Below are positions 42,591 through 52,790 of a stretch of DNA of 64,000 nt, one piece after another. Within the stretch, counting starts at the first letter, position 1; each line of letters begins with the position of its first letter. The translations under genes and the position numbers were made by a program. This stretch comes from Variovorax sp. PAMC26660 (lineage in GTDB: Bacteria > Pseudomonadota > Gammaproteobacteria > Burkholderiales > Burkholderiaceae_C): contig NZ_CP060295.1 in assembly GCF_014302995.1 (NCBI RefSeq), positions 6,625,501-6,689,500 on the forward strand, read 5' to 3'. The notes below the pieces were generated by a model. That model was given only the letters and a program-made list of their open reading frames with translations. It had not been told where the DNA came from and did no database searches.

Positions 42591-42971
42591 ATGTCGCCTT
42601 TTCGCGCTTCTTCCGTCGGTCTCGCCGCCATCCTGCTGGGCGGCGTTCTCGCCCTCCCGGTGCTCGCACAGCCCAAGCCCGCTGACGGCGCGCTGGTCGG
42701 GCCGAATGGCATGACGCTCTACACCTTCGACAAGGACACGGCCGGCAACGGCAAATCGGTCTGCAACGGAGGCTGCGCGACCAACTGGCCGCCCTTCATG
42801 GCCGCTGACAGCGACAAGCCTGCCGGCGACTTCACAGTCGTCACGCGCGACGACGGCAAGAAGCAATGGGCCGCCAAGGGCTGGCCGCTCTACTACTGGG
42901 CCAAGGACAGCAAGCCGGGCGACAAGACCGGCGACGGCGTCAACGGCACCTGGAAGACCGCCAAGCCCTGA
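42591..42971 (+). CDS. Exported COG4315 repeat protein (first paralogue)
   Basis: This 126-residue exported protein has a signal peptide (MSPFRASSVGLAAILLGGVL, cleavage near VLAQ). Two copies of the COG4315 repeat follow, with the Yx(F/W/Y)xxD motif in LYTFDKDTAG and LYYWAKDSKPGD. Two Cys (SVCNGGCATNWP) lie between them. Such proteins are often beside ECF sigma factors and anti-sigma factors; their function is unknown, with redox or copper links suggested. It has an ACAGGAG ribosome site and a nearly identical paralogue at 44435. It has no lipobox, unlike the paralogue. Confidence 0.85.
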   Translation: MSPFRASSVGLAAILLGGVLALPVLAQPKPADGALVGPNGMTLYTFDKDTAGNGKSVCNGGCATNWPPFMAADSDKPAGDFTVVTRDDGKKQWAAKGWPLYYWAKDSKPGDKTGDGVNGTWKTAKP

Positions 42972-43004
42972 TCGGCCGATCGCCCGCCCTCACCCCGCCC
43001 GCCC

Positions 43005-43520
43005 ATGGACGCCCGCCTGCTGGTCGAGCACATCCCGAGCCTGCGCCACTACGCGCGGGCGCTCACGGGCAACGCGCGGGCTGCCGACGACCTGGTGCAG
43101 GACACGCTCGAACGCGCCTGCAGCAAGTGGAGGCTCTGGGTGGTGGGCAGCGACCTGCGTGCGTGGCTCTTCACCGTCATGCACAACATCTTCGCAAGCC
43201 AGGTGCGGCGCACACCGCCGCCGCACAGCGTGGTGTCGCTCGACGACGTGCCGCACGAGTTGCATGGCGGCGTCGATCCGGGCCGCGACCAGGGCACAGG
43301 CATCGACCTGCAGCGCTGTCTGATGCAGCTTCCCGAGGAGCAGCGCGCCGTGCTGCTCCTCGTCACCCTCGAGGACCTGTCGTATGCCGAGGTGGCCAAG
43401 GTGCTGGGCATTCCTGCCGGCACCGTGATGTCGCGCCTCTCGCGTGCCCGCGCCCGGCTGCAGGAACTGATGGATGGCGCATCCGCGCCCATTCGCCCCG
43501 GCCTGCGCCGCCTCAAATGA
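43005..43520 (+). CDS. ECF-type RNA polymerase sigma factor
   Basis: This 171-residue sigma factor has region 2 (HYARALTGNARAADDLVQDT, LRAWLFTVMHNIFAS) and region 4 (QLPEEQRAVLLLVTLEDLSY, VAKVLGIPAGTVMSRLSRAR) with nothing between, as in ECF factors. It starts 33 bases after the first COG4315 gene and is followed by its anti-sigma gene. It probably controls the flanking exported proteins in response to an envelope signal. Confidence 0.92.
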   Translation: MDARLLVEHIPSLRHYARALTGNARAADDLVQDTLERACSKWRLWVVGSDLRAWLFTVMHNIFASQVRRTPPPHSVVSLDDVPHELHGGVDPGRDQGTGIDLQRCLMQLPEEQRAVLLLVTLEDLSYAEVAKVLGIPAGTVMSRLSRARARLQELMDGASAPIRPGLRRLK

Positions 43521-43539
43521 CAACCGCCGCCGCACCACC

Positions 43540-44361
43540 ATGAACCGCCCCGCCCCGCCCCCTACCGACGACGAGCTGCACGCCTGGGTCGATGGCCAGT
43601 TGGCCCCCGATCGCCACGGCGCAGTCGAAGAGGCGCTGGCGCGCGATCCGGCCGTGGCCGCCAAGGTGGCGGCATGGCACACGCAGCGCGACGCCTTGCG
43701 GCGGCTGCACGGCGAATTGCTCGGCGAACCCGTTCCCCCCGCTCTGATGAGCGCGCTCGACCGCCAATTGCCTCGGCACACCCGGCGCGGTGCCTGGCTG
43801 CGCTGGGGCGGCATGGCGGCCGGCCTGCTGGTCGCCTTTGCCGCCGGCTGGCTCGGCAGCGCCCAATGGTCAGGCACGCTGCGTGCCGGCGCTCAACTGG
43901 CACGTGCCCCCGCCGTGCGCGAGTTCGTGCACGACGCATCCGTCGCACACGCCGTCTACGCCCCCGAGAAACGCCACCCCGTCGAGGTCGCCGCCACCGA
44001 GCAGCAGCACCTGGTGCAGTGGCTCTCCAAGCGCCTCGACAGGCCGCTCAAGGTGCCCGACCTGTCGACCCAGGGCTACACGCTGGTCGGCGGTCGCCTG
44101 CTGCCCGGAGAAACCGGCGCGCGCGCCCAATTCATGTTCGAGAACGCCACCGGCGAGCGCGTGACGCTGTACATCGGCACCCTCGACGCCCGCGCCGCAG
44201 ACGCCACCGCATCGCGCGAGACGGCCTTCCGCTTCGCCTCCGAAGGCCCCGTGCCCAGCTTCTACTGGGTCGACCAGGGCTTCGGCTACGCCCTTGCCGG
44301 CAAGCTGCCGCGAGAAGTTTTGCTCAAACTGGCGACGCTGGCCTACCGCGATTTGTCTTAG
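43540..44361 (+). CDS. Membrane-anchored anti-sigma factor
   Basis: This 273-residue protein has an N-terminal anti-sigma domain (DDELHAWVDGQLAPDRHGAV, about residues 10-70) and one membrane helix (WGGMAAGLLVAFAAGWLGS, about 90-108). A periplasmic domain of about 160 residues follows. It should hold the ECF factor at the membrane until a signal releases it. No zinc-binding HxxxCxxC motif is seen, so it is not a ZAS-type anti-sigma. It starts 19 bases after the sigma gene. Confidence 0.85.
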   Translation: MNRPAPPPTDDELHAWVDGQLAPDRHGAVEEALARDPAVAAKVAAWHTQRDALRRLHGELLGEPVPPALMSALDRQLPRHTRRGAWLRWGGMAAGLLVAFAAGWLGSAQWSGTLRAGAQLARAPAVREFVHDASVAHAVYAPEKRHPVEVAATEQQHLVQWLSKRLDRPLKVPDLSTQGYTLVGGRLLPGETGARAQFMFENATGERVTLYIGTLDARAADATASRETAFRFASEGPVPSFYWVDQGFGYALAGKLPREVLLKLATLAYRDLS

Positions 44362-44434
44362 CAACCGCATAAACTGCCGGCTCGCGCAATCACCTGGCTT
44401 GTTGTCGCGATTTTTCAACTGAAGGAGAAACTGC

Positions 44435-44830
44435 ATGAAATTGCTCAGCGCCTCGATCCTCGCGGCGGCCCTGCTCGCCGGCTGCGGCGGCATGTCCAAC
44501 AAGACCGCCAGCGCACCCGACGCGCCCACCCGCACCGCCGACGGCGTGCTGGTCGGACCGAACGGCATGACGCTCTACACCTTCGCCAAGGACACGGCCG
44601 GCGCCGGCACCTCCGCCTGCAACGCGCAGTGCGCCGCCAACTGGCCCGCGCTCGGCGTGGCCGACACCGCCAAGCCCATGGGCGGCTACACCATCATCAT
44701 TCGCGAAGATGGCAAGCGCCAGTGGGCCTACAAGGGCTGGCCGCTGTACTACTGGGCAAAGGACGCCAAGGCTGGCGACAAGACCGGTGATGGCGTGGCC
44801 AACGGCGCCTGGAAGGTTGCCCGTCCCTGA
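44435..44830 (+). CDS. COG4315 repeat lipoprotein (second paralogue)
   Basis: This 131-residue lipoprotein has a lipobox LLAGC near residue 17 and two COG4315 repeats (LYTFAKDTAG, LYYWAKDAKAGD) with a Cys pair (SACNAQCAANWP). It is very similar to the protein at 42591 but lipid-anchored instead of freely exported. It has an AAGGAGA ribosome site. The sigma/anti-sigma pair is thus flanked by two forms of the same protein, one soluble and one membrane-bound. Confidence 0.87.
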   Translation: MKLLSASILAAALLAGCGGMSNKTASAPDAPTRTADGVLVGPNGMTLYTFAKDTAGAGTSACNAQCAANWPALGVADTAKPMGGYTIIIREDGKRQWAYKGWPLYYWAKDAKAGDKTGDGVANGAWKVARP

Positions 44831-44853
44831 TCCCCTGAGGATCTGAAAAGAAG

Positions 44854-44878
44854 CGCCGGCCGATGCCGGCGTTTTTTT
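44854..44878 (+). terminator. Intrinsic terminator after the ECF cluster
   Basis: CGCCGGC at 44854-44860 pairs with GCCGGCG at 44865-44871 around a CGAT loop and is followed by seven T (44872-44878). This is a standard rho-independent terminator for the second COG4315 gene and closes the sigma-factor cluster. Confidence 0.85.
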
Positions 44879-44929
44879 GTCCGCTTTTCCTGGCACGAAG
44901 GCCTCTGCCACCCACGGCAGAATCCCCGC

Positions 44930-46381
44930 ATGACTTCTGACGCCAATCCGGATGCGTTCCTGGCCCTGCTGACGCAGAGCCTCATCACCGACGCGCAGCA
45001 CGATGCCGTGCTGGCCCATCCCGAGACCGCCACCCTCCCCCCGCTTCCGAGTCCGGCCCATGCGCTGGCCTGGATGCGCGTGCGAGGCCTGATCTCCACA
45101 GAGCAGCAGGACGCGGCCCTCGAGAAGCTCGAAGCGGCCACCCCCGCCGACCCCAACCTGGACGACGCGCAAGACACCGCCATCGACGCCGACGACCTCG
45201 TCGAGCTGGCCGAACGTGGCATCACGCATGAAGCAGTCGAGTCGCTCTGCAAGGACGGCCTCATCGACACCGAGACGCGCGACATGGCGCGGCGGGAAAC
45301 GCCCGTCGTGGGCACCGTGCCCGCAGCGCCTGCGACCACGTTGGCCTGGCTCGTGACCGAAGGCCTTCTCGAAAAAGAAACCTTCGACGCCACTCGCGCC
45401 CAGGTCGCCACCGAGCCGGGCTTCGCAATGACCGCCGAGCGGCAGCGCATCGTGGCCGAAGCGCAAGTTCTGATCGACGCTGACGAGCAGGCCGTGCGCA
45501 CATGGAGGCGCCAGGCGCAACGCACCCGCCGGCTCGGCGCATGGAAGTTCATCCTGGGCACGTTGGTCGTGGCCGGCGGGCTCGGCTGGTTCTTCTTTGC
45601 GCCGGGCAGCGTGCCCGCCTGCGACGCCGCCTCCACGCGCAAGACACTCGACAGCCTGATGGTCCGCGTGGCCATGGACGTGCGCATGCGCAACCTCGAC
45701 CCAGGCAGCAGTTCCTCCATCCAGACGCCCTCGGTCGGCAGCATGCGTGAGGTCGGCTACCGCAAGCCGGAGCGCGTGCGCGGCTGCGTCGCGCTCATGA
45801 AGCAAGGCGACAGCACCGAATCGATGGCCTACACCATCGGGCCCCGCTCGCCGAAGAGCGACGAGATCGTGGTGCGGGGCGCGGATGTCGCCATCGTCGA
45901 GGCCCGATTCGGGCACCTCGACGCCAGCGGCAAGCCGCTCTACAACGCAGAGCCCATCGGTCGCGAGGCGCTGGAGAAGGCCTTTCGCGAAGGCGCAGCG
46001 CCCCTGAGTGCGCGTTCGTCTTCCGCCAAGGATGTCCTGCGCCGACACACCGAATCCGGCCTGCTGACCCGGGACCCCGACCGTTCGCGCGAGATTGCCG
46101 AGATCGAACTCACCGGCCCCTGCAGGCCGCTCGAAAGCCGCACAGGCCAGACCTGCCCACTGGTCGTCGAATACAACGACCGCCTGCTGGGTGCCATCGC
46201 TGGCAGCGGCGACACAACGCTTCCGGTGAGCGGCGAATTCACCTTCGTGCAGGAAGACGGCACCTGGCGCGTGGGAGACGACTTTCCACAGACCTTCACG
46301 CGGAAGGTGCTCGAAGCCCGCTTGAGCAGCCTGGGCGTCATGGACGCCGCCATGCCCGCATTCGAGCCCACGCCGCGTTAA
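44930..46381 (+). CDS. Unknown single-pass membrane protein (483 residues)
   Basis: I do not recognise a family. The N-terminal cytoplasmic part (about 1-185) contains at least two related helical segments, ALAWMRVRGLISTEQQDAAL and TLAWLVTEGLLEKETFDAT, each of the form xLAWLxxxGLI followed by an acidic helix. One membrane helix (about 205-224, ILGTLVVAGGLGWFFF) follows. The C-terminal 260-residue domain has four Cys, probably in disulfides in the periplasm. The upstream intergenic region holds only the terminator of the ECF cluster. Confidence 0.7.
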   Translation: MTSDANPDAFLALLTQSLITDAQHDAVLAHPETATLPPLPSPAHALAWMRVRGLISTEQQDAALEKLEAATPADPNLDDAQDTAIDADDLVELAERGITHEAVESLCKDGLIDTETRDMARRETPVVGTVPAAPATTLAWLVTEGLLEKETFDATRAQVATEPGFAMTAERQRIVAEAQVLIDADEQAVRTWRRQAQRTRRLGAWKFILGTLVVAGGLGWFFFAPGSVPACDAASTRKTLDSLMVRVAMDVRMRNLDPGSSSSIQTPSVGSMREVGYRKPERVRGCVALMKQGDSTESMAYTIGPRSPKSDEIVVRGADVAIVEARFGHLDASGKPLYNAEPIGREALEKAFREGAAPLSARSSSAKDVLRRHTESGLLTRDPDRSREIAEIELTGPCRPLESRTGQTCPLVVEYNDRLLGAIAGSGDTTLPVSGEFTFVQEDGTWRVGDDFPQTFTRKVLEARLSSLGVMDAAMPAFEPTPR

Positions 46382-46419
46382 GGCCGGACGAACCGAACGA
46401 CGCGAACCCCGCGGCGCAG

Positions 46420-46558
46420 CGGCCTAGCGAGCTGGAACACGCCGAGAAAGGCCAGCGTGCCGAGGTCGTGCGCCCCGCCAAAACGACAAAATCACCAGCA
46501 GCGACAGCATCGTGAAGAAGCTGCGCCAGAAGGTGATCTCGAAACTGTGCGCCTGTGC
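46420..46558 (-). pseudogene. Relic of an EamA/DMT-family transporter
   Basis: The 210 bases between 46381 and 46592 have no intact gene, but on the minus strand two pieces of an EamA-type transporter can be read. SFEITFWRSFFTMLSLLVIL (about 46485-46545) looks like the second membrane helix. HDLGTLAFLGVFQLA (about 46422-46472), in another frame, looks like a later helix. The two are joined directly, so an internal deletion and a frameshift have removed most of the gene. No promoter or start is kept. Confidence 0.55.
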
Positions 46559-46591
46559 GCCAGGCGCTTCAGGCGCAGGGCCCGTGCAGGA

Positions 46592-48421
46592 TCAGGCGGG
46601 ACGGCCGGCGCGCTTGCGCTCGTGTTCCTTCAGGAAGCGCTTGCGCAGGCGCACGCTCTTGGGGGTGATTTCGACCAGCTCGTCGTCCTCGATGAATTCC
46701 ACGCCGTATTCGAGCGTGAGTTCGATCGGGGGCGTGATCTTGATCGCATCTTCCTTGCCCGAAACGCGGAAGTTCGTCAGCTGCTTGGTGCGCGTGGCGT
46801 TCACCACCAGGTCGTTGTCGCGGCTGTGGATGCCGACGATCATGCCTTCGTACACCGGGTCGTTGGCGCGCACGAACATGCGGCCGCGGTCGTCCAGCTT
46901 GCCCAGGGCGTAGGTGAAGATTTCACCGTCGTCCATGGAAATCAGCACGCCGTTCTTGCGGCTGCCGATGTCGCCCTTGTGCGCTTCGTAGCTGTCGAAA
47001 ATGTTGCTGATGAGGCCCGAGCCGCGTGTCAGGTTCAGGAATTCGTTCGTGAAGCCGATCAGGCCACGCGCCGGAATGCGGTACTCCAGGCGCACGCGGC
47101 CACGGCCATCCGGCTCCATGTTGACCAGCTCGCCCTTGCGCTCGCCCAGTGCCTGCATCACGCCACCCTGGTGCTGGTCTTCGATGTCGGCCGTCACCAG
47201 TTCGATGGGCTCATGCTTCTCGCCGTTGACGGTGCGGAACACCACGCGTGGCTTCGAGACGGCCATTTCATAGCCTTCGCGACGCATGTTTTCCAGCAGG
47301 ATGGTCAGGTGCAGTTCGCCGCGGCCCATCACTTCGAAGATGCCTTCTTCGTCGGTCTCGTTCACGCGCAGCGCAACGTTGTGCTGCAGTTCCTTTTGCA
47401 GGCGGTCCCAGATCTGGCGGCTGGTGACGAACTTGCCTTCGCGGCCGGCCAACGGGCTGGTGTTGACGCAGAAGTTCATCGTCAGGGTCGGTTCGTCGAC
47501 CTTGAGCATCGGCAGCGGCGCCGGGTTCGTGGGGTCGGTCACGGTGACGCCGATGCCGATGTCGGTGATGCCGTTGATCAGCACGATTTCACCCGGGCCG
47601 GCTTCCGTCGTCTGCACGCGGTCCAGGCCCTGGAAAGTCAGCACCTGGTTGACGCGGCCCTTGACGGCCTTGCCGTCCGGACCTTCCATCACGACCACGT
47701 CCATCATCGGCTTCAGGGTGCCCTGGCTGATGCGGCCCACGCCGATACGGCCGACGAAGGTCGAGAAGTCGAGCGCGGAAATCTGCAGTTGCAGCGGTGC
47801 ATCAGGATCACCCTTTTGCGCCGGCACGTGCTTCAGGATGGTGTTGAACAGGGCTGACATGTCGGGGCCCCACTGTTCACCGGCAGCGCCCTCTTCCATC
47901 GACGACCAGCCGTTGATACCCGAGGCGTACACCACGGGGAAGTCCAGCTGTTCGTCGGTGGCACCGAGCTTGTCGAACAGGTCGAAGGCGGCGTTGACCA
48001 CCTTGTCGGGGTTGGCACCCGGCTTGTCGACCTTGTTCACCACCAGGATCGGCTTCAGGCCCAGGGCCAGTGCCTTCTTGGTCACGAAGCGCGTCTGCGG
48101 CATCGGGCCTTCCTGGGCGTCGATCAGCAGCACCACGCCGTCGACCATCGACAGCGCGCGTTCCACTTCACCGCCGAAGTCCGCGTGGCCGGGGGTGTCG
48201 ACGATGTTGATGTGCGTGCCTTCCCAGGTCACGGCGCAGTTCTTGGCCAGGATGGTGATGCCGCGTTCTTTTTCGATCGCGTTGTTGTCCATCACCGTGT
48301 CGACCACTTTCTCGTGATCGGCGAAGGTGCCCGACTGGCGCAGCAGTTGGTCGACCATGGTGGTCTTGCCATGGTCCACGTGGGCAATGATGGCGATATT
48401 GCGGATTTGCTTGGTACTCAT
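46592..48421 (-). CDS. typA: Translational GTPase TypA/BipA
   Basis: This 609-residue GTPase assists ribosome assembly and stress responses. The GTP site is complete: [26 protein letters not shown] and the SGI region. Elongation-factor-like domains and the TypA-specific C-terminus follow ([19 protein letters not shown]), ending in a basic tail. The ATG overlaps the truB stop in an ATGA, placing it at the end of the rimP operon. Confidence 0.96.
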   Translation of the reverse strand: MSTKQIRNIAIIAHVDHGKTTMVDQLLRQSGTFADHEKVVDTVMDNNAIEKERGITILAKNCAVTWEGTHINIVDTPGHADFGGEVERALSMVDGVVLLIDAQEGPMPQTRFVTKKALALGLKPILVVNKVDKPGANPDKVVNAAFDLFDKLGATDEQLDFPVVYASGINGWSSMEEGAAGEQWGPDMSALFNTILKHVPAQKGDPDAPLQLQISALDFSTFVGRIGVGRISQGTLKPMMDVVVMEGPDGKAVKGRVNQVLTFQGLDRVQTTEAGPGEIVLINGITDIGIGVTVTDPTNPAPLPMLKVDEPTLTMNFCVNTSPLAGREGKFVTSRQIWDRLQKELQHNVALRVNETDEEGIFEVMGRGELHLTILLENMRREGYEMAVSKPRVVFRTVNGEKHEPIELVTADIEDQHQGGVMQALGERKGELVNMEPDGRGRVRLEYRIPARGLIGFTNEFLNLTRGSGLISNIFDSYEAHKGDIGSRKNGVLISMDDGEIFTYALGKLDDRGRMFVRANDPVYEGMIVGIHSRDNDLVVNATRTKQLTNFRVSGKEDAIKITPPIELTLEYGVEFIEDDELVEITPKSVRLRKRFLKEHERKRAGRPA

Positions 48422-49395
48422 GGTGTCGCTTCGGTCTGTTGTGCGTTCAAAAGAATTTGCTGAATTTCGATGGGGTTCAGCAAGCGCCCCGGGATCAGTT
48501 CGCCGGCCACCACGTGGGCCGTGCCGAGGAAGGCATGCGGTTCGCTGCCGAACACGGCCACCTCTGTCGCGTCGGCCCAGCCGCCGCGGCGGCGCAGGCC
48601 CGAAAGAAAGCGAGCCGCATCTTCCGCGCCGAGCGTGACGCGGCTGTGGCCGTCCACCAGCGATTCGGCAGGCAAGAGCTGCGCCAGGCGCTCCTCTTCG
48701 TCCATGGCTTCGAGCGCTTCGAGCGTGATGCATTGCGCCTGCCCGAAGTCGCCGGTCGCCGTGCGGCGCAGCGATGTCAGGTGCGCACCGCAGCCGAGTG
48801 CCTCGCCGATGTCTTCGCCGAGGGTGCGAATGTAGGTGCCCTTGCTCACGGTCGCAGCGATCCCGATGGCGCGCTGCCCTTGCCGTGCGGCCGACTCGAC
48901 CAGTTCGGTCAGGTCCAGCTTGTAGATGATGACATCGCGCGGCGCCCGCTCGACTTCGATGCCTTCGCGTGCGTACTCGTACAGCGCCTTGCCGTCCTTC
49001 TTGAGCGCGCTGTGCATCGGAGGCACCTGCCGGATCGGGCCGGTGAACTGCGCCTGCACACGCGCCAGGTCTTGTGGCGTGACATTGACAGGCCGTTCGG
49101 CGATCACGTCGCCTTCGGCATCGCCGGTCGCGGTCTTGACGCCGAGACGGGCCGTGGCCTCATAGGTCTTGTCGGCATCCAGATGCAACTGGCTGAATTT
49201 GGTGGCCGCGCCAAAGCAAAGCGGCAGGACACCCGTGGCGAGCGGATCGAGCGTGCCGGTGTGGCCCGCTTTTTCGGCGCGCAGCAACCACTTGGCCTTT
49301 TGCAAGGCCTGGTTGCTGGAGAGTCCCAGCGGTTTGTCGAGCAACAACACCCCATGCACAGGGCGCCGCTGCACCCTTGTGCGTGGCGCATTCAT
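48418..49395 (-). CDS. truB: tRNA pseudouridine-55 synthase
   Basis: This 325-residue enzyme makes pseudouridine 55 in tRNA. The catalytic Asp is in [16 protein letters not shown] near residue 49. [43 protein letters not shown] and [10 protein letters not shown] match the family. A C-terminal PUA-like extension is present. It starts two bases after the rbfA stop and overlaps typA by four bases. Confidence 0.95.
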   Translation of the reverse strand: MNAPRTRVQRRPVHGVLLLDKPLGLSSNQALQKAKWLLRAEKAGHTGTLDPLATGVLPLCFGAATKFSQLHLDADKTYEATARLGVKTATGDAEGDVIAERPVNVTPQDLARVQAQFTGPIRQVPPMHSALKKDGKALYEYAREGIEVERAPRDVIIYKLDLTELVESAARQGQRAIGIAATVSKGTYIRTLGEDIGEALGCGAHLTSLRRTATGDFGQAQCITLEALEAMDEEERLAQLLPAESLVDGHSRVTLGAEDAARFLSGLRRRGGWADATEVAVFGSEPHAFLGTAHVVAGELIPGRLLNPIEIQQILLNAQQTEATP

Positions 49396-49397
49396 GG

Positions 49398-49769
49398 CTA
49401 GTCGTCTTTCGAACGCGAAGCGACGGCTTGCGCGATGAGCGCGTTCATGTCGGCCGCACGCTCGGTGGTGCGGTCGAACAGAAAGTGCAGCGTGGGCACC
49501 GTGTGGATGTGCAGGCGCTTGAACAGGCCGTTGCGCAGGAAGCCTGCGGCCTGGTTGAGCGCGTCGGTGGTCGCGGTCACGTCGCCTGTGAGCATGCTGA
49601 AGTAGATCTTCGCGTGCGCATAGTCGGGTGTGACCTCGACCGCCTGGATCGTGACCATGCCCACGCGCGGGTCCTTCAACTCGCGCGCAATCAGCTCCGT
49701 CAGATCCCGCTGGATCTGGTCGGCAACCTTGAACGCGCGGTTGGGGGCGGCGGCTTTTCTTTTCGGCAT
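49398..49769 (-). CDS. rbfA: Ribosome-binding factor A
   Basis: This 123-residue protein helps mature the 16S rRNA of the small subunit. It shows the KH-like fold marks [40 protein letters not shown] and [17 protein letters not shown] sequence ([17 protein letters not shown]). Its place between infB and truB is standard. Length is normal. Confidence 0.95.
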   Translation of the reverse strand: MPKRKAAAPNRAFKVADQIQRDLTELIARELKDPRVGMVTIQAVEVTPDYAHAKIYFSMLTGDVTATTDALNQAAGFLRNGLFKRLHIHTVPTLHFLFDRTTERAADMNALIAQAVASRSKDD

Positions 49770-49790
49770 GGCCGGGGTCGCGTCGAACGC

Positions 49791-52766
49791 TTACAGCGTC
49801 CGGGCGATCTCCTTGATTTCGAAGAATTCGAGCTGATCGCCTTCTTTGATGTCGTTGTAGTTCTTGAGCTTGATACCGCACTCAAAACCTTCGCGGACTT
49901 CGCGGACGTCGTCCTTCATGCGCTTGATCGAGTCGACTTCGCCGGTGTAGATCACCACGTTGTCGCGCAGCAGGCGGAAATGCGCGCTGCGGTTGACCGA
50001 GCCAGAAGTGATGTACGAGCCGGCCACAGTACCGATCTTCGACGCCACGAACACCGTGCGGATTTCGGCCGAGCCGATGATCTCTTCGCGGCGCTCCGGT
50101 GCCAGCATGCCCGACATCGCAACCTTGATCTCGTCCACAGCGTCGTAAATGATGCTGTAGTAGTTCAGTTGCACGCCGTTGTTTTCGGCCAGCTTGCGCG
50201 CACCGGCATCGGCACGCACGTTGAAACCGATCACGACCGCCTTGGAGGCGATGGCGAGGTTGATGTCGCTTTCGCTGATGCCGCCGACACCCGCGTACAC
50301 CATCTGGACCTTGACCTCTTCGGTCGCCAGCTTGAGCAGCGACTGGGCCAGCGCTTCTTGCGAACCCTGCACGTCGGCCTTGATGATGATCCGCAGCGTC
50401 TGCACTTCGCCGGCCGAAAGGTCGGTGAACATGTTCTGCAGATTCGCGGCTTGCAGCTTCGCCAGCTTGGTGTTGCGGAACTTGCCGGCACGGTAGGTGG
50501 CGATTTCGCGCGCACGGCGCTCGTCGGCCATCACCATGAACTCGTCGCCCGCTTGCGGTACTTCGGTCAGGCCCTGGATCTCGACCGGGATCGACGGACC
50601 CGCAGTCTTGATGGTCTTGCCGTTTTCATCGAGCATGGCGCGCACGCGGCCATAGGTCGAACCCGCCAGCACCACGTCGCCGGTCTTGAGCGTGCCGGAT
50701 TGAATCAGCACCGTTGCCACCGGACCGCGGCCCTTGTCGAGCTGGGCTTCGATGACCAGACCCTTGGCGGCGGCATCCACCGGCGCCTTGAGTTCCAGCA
50801 CTTCGGCTTGCAGCAGCACCTGTTCGAGCAGGTCGTCGATGCCCTGGCCGGTCTTGGCCGACACCGGCACGAACGGCACATCGCCGCCGTACTCTTCGGG
50901 CACGACCTCTTCGGCCACCAGTTCCTGCTTCACGCGGTCCAGGTTGGCGTCGGGCTTGTCCACCTTGTTGATGGCAACCACGATCGGCACACCGGCCGCT
51001 TTCGCGTGCTTGATGGCTTCCTTGGTCTGGGGCATGACACCGTCATCGGCCGCCACCACCAGGATCACGATGTCGGTGGCCTGCGCACCGCGGGCACGCA
51101 TGGCCGTGAAGGCCTCGTGACCCGGGGTGTCGAGGAACGACACCATGCCGCGTTCGGTTTGCACGTGGTACGCGCCGATGTGCTGCGTGATGCCGCCGGC
51201 TTCGCCCGCTGCGACCTTGGCGCGGCGGATGTAGTCGAGCAGCGAGGTCTTGCCGTGGTCGACGTGACCCATGACGGTCACGACCGGTGCGCGCGGCAGG
51301 GCTTCGGCGGTTTGCGCCGACACGTCTTCGTCAGTGAAGGCTTCCGGATCGTCGAGCGCGGCAACCACCGCGTTGTGACCCATGTCCTCCACGATGATCA
51401 TCGCGGTGTCCTGGTCGAGCGACTGGTTGATGGTTGCCATCATGCCGAGCTTCATGAGCTGCTTGATGACTTCCTGCGCCTTGACGGCCATCTTGTGAGC
51501 CAGTTCGGCCACGGTGATGGTTTCAGGCACGTGCACTTCGAGCACGCGTGCCTCGACCGGTGCGGCCGGTGCGTGCTGCTCGTCATGACCGCCTCGGTCG
51601 TTGCCGCGACGGCCACGCGGGCCTCCGCGCCAATTGCCGCGACCCACACCACCGCTGGCATCGCCGCGGGTCTTGATTTCTTTCTTCTTGGCAGGATCGC
51701 CAGCCCAGCTCGACGAGAGCTTCGCGGACTTGACTTCCTTGCCTGCACCAGCAGCACCAGGTGCTGCTGCCGCGCCAGGCGCAGCAGGCGCGCCAGGGCG
51801 GGCCGGAGGAGTGGCCGGCTTGTGCAGCGTGCCCTTGACCGCAGCCTTTTCGGGCTGCGGCTTCTCGGGCGCCTTGTGCGGCACCAGCACGCGGGCCGGT
51901 GCGTTCATCATGGCGCGGATGGCTTCGGCTTCGGCGAGGGCCTTGCGGCGACGCTCGTCGAGGTCCTTGGCGCGCGCGGCTTCCTCGTCGGCGCGGGCCT
52001 TCGATTCGGCGGCGGCCTTGGCCTTCGCGTCTTCCTTGGCTTGCGTCGCGGCGGTCTGGGCTGCGAGCTTGGTGTCGGCGGCCTGCTGCTCGGCGGCAGC
52101 GGCGGCGGCCGTCACTGCGGGAACAGGGGTGGCGACCGGCTTGGCAGGCGTGTCCTTGGCCGTTGCGGTTGCAGCAGCTGCGGCCGCGGCGGCCTTCTTT
52201 TCGGCGGCGATGCGTGCGGCTTCCTGCTCGGCCTGTTCGGCGCGCTCGGCCTTTTCGGCCTGCTCGCGTTCGCGGGCTTCGGTCTCTTCACGCAGACGGC
52301 GCTTTTCGACCAGCTCTTCTTCCTGGCGGCGAATCAGCTCAGCCTGGCGGCGCGCTTCTTCCTCGCGGCGGGCCAGTTCGGCCTCGTCGACCTGGGGAGC
52401 GGCCGGCGCAGCTGCCGGGGCTTCGGCGGATTGCTGTGCGTGCTCCGGCGTGGCCGGGTGGCCTTCATCGCGCTGGATGAAGGTGCGCTTTTTTCGCACC
52501 TCGACCTGGATGGTGCGAGCGCGGCCGGTGGCGTCGGCCTGCTTGATCTCGCTGGTCGACTTTTTGGTCAACGTGATCTTCTTGCGCTCCGGCTCGACGG
52601 TGCCATGGCTGGCTTTGAGGTGGCCGAGCAAGCGCTGCTTGTCGGCCTCCGTGAGCGCATCGGTGGCGGCCGCTTTGGGCACGCCTGCGCTCTTGAGCTG
52701 GTCAAGCAAGGTTTCGGGAGTCTTCTTGAGCTCGTTCGCGAACTCGGCGACAGTGGTACTGGACAT
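49791..52766 (-). CDS. infB: Translation initiation factor IF-2
   Basis: This 991-residue GTPase brings initiator tRNA to the ribosome. It starts with an IF2_N domain ([20 protein letters not shown]). A long Ala/Glu/Lys/Pro-rich linker follows (about 60-400), then a second IF2_N-like domain (about 410-460). The GTPase domain begins near residue 490 ([40 protein letters not shown]), followed by domains II, III and the C-terminal fMet-tRNA-binding domain. Several in-frame Met or Val codons in the linker could give shorter forms, as in Escherichia coli. Confidence 0.96.
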   Translation of the reverse strand: MSSTTVAEFANELKKTPETLLDQLKSAGVPKAAATDALTEADKQRLLGHLKASHGTVEPERKKITLTKKSTSEIKQADATGRARTIQVEVRKKRTFIQRDEGHPATPEHAQQSAEAPAAAPAAPQVDEAELARREEEARRQAELIRRQEEELVEKRRLREETEAREREQAEKAERAEQAEQEAARIAAEKKAAAAAAAATATAKDTPAKPVATPVPAVTAAAAAAEQQAADTKLAAQTAATQAKEDAKAKAAAESKARADEEAARAKDLDERRRKALAEAEAIRAMMNAPARVLVPHKAPEKPQPEKAAVKGTLHKPATPPARPGAPAAPGAAAAPGAAGAGKEVKSAKLSSSWAGDPAKKKEIKTRGDASGGVGRGNWRGGPRGRRGNDRGGHDEQHAPAAPVEARVLEVHVPETITVAELAHKMAVKAQEVIKQLMKLGMMATINQSLDQDTAMIIVEDMGHNAVVAALDDPEAFTDEDVSAQTAEALPRAPVVTVMGHVDHGKTSLLDYIRRAKVAAGEAGGITQHIGAYHVQTERGMVSFLDTPGHEAFTAMRARGAQATDIVILVVAADDGVMPQTKEAIKHAKAAGVPIVVAINKVDKPDANLDRVKQELVAEEVVPEEYGGDVPFVPVSAKTGQGIDDLLEQVLLQAEVLELKAPVDAAAKGLVIEAQLDKGRGPVATVLIQSGTLKTGDVVLAGSTYGRVRAMLDENGKTIKTAGPSIPVEIQGLTEVPQAGDEFMVMADERRAREIATYRAGKFRNTKLAKLQAANLQNMFTDLSAGEVQTLRIIIKADVQGSQEALAQSLLKLATEEVKVQMVYAGVGGISESDINLAIASKAVVIGFNVRADAGARKLAENNGVQLNYYSIIYDAVDEIKVAMSGMLAPERREEIIGSAEIRTVFVASKIGTVAGSYITSGSVNRSAHFRLLRDNVVIYTGEVDSIKRMKDDVREVREGFECGIKLKNYNDIKEGDQLEFFEIKEIARTL

Positions 52767-52790
52767 ATTGGTTTCGTGCCTCCATGACCA

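Noticed and set aside
49377..52787. A 1136-codon open frame opposite infB, rbfA and truB
   Set aside because: It is the reverse reading of IF-2 and its neighbours; the real genes have complete motifs.
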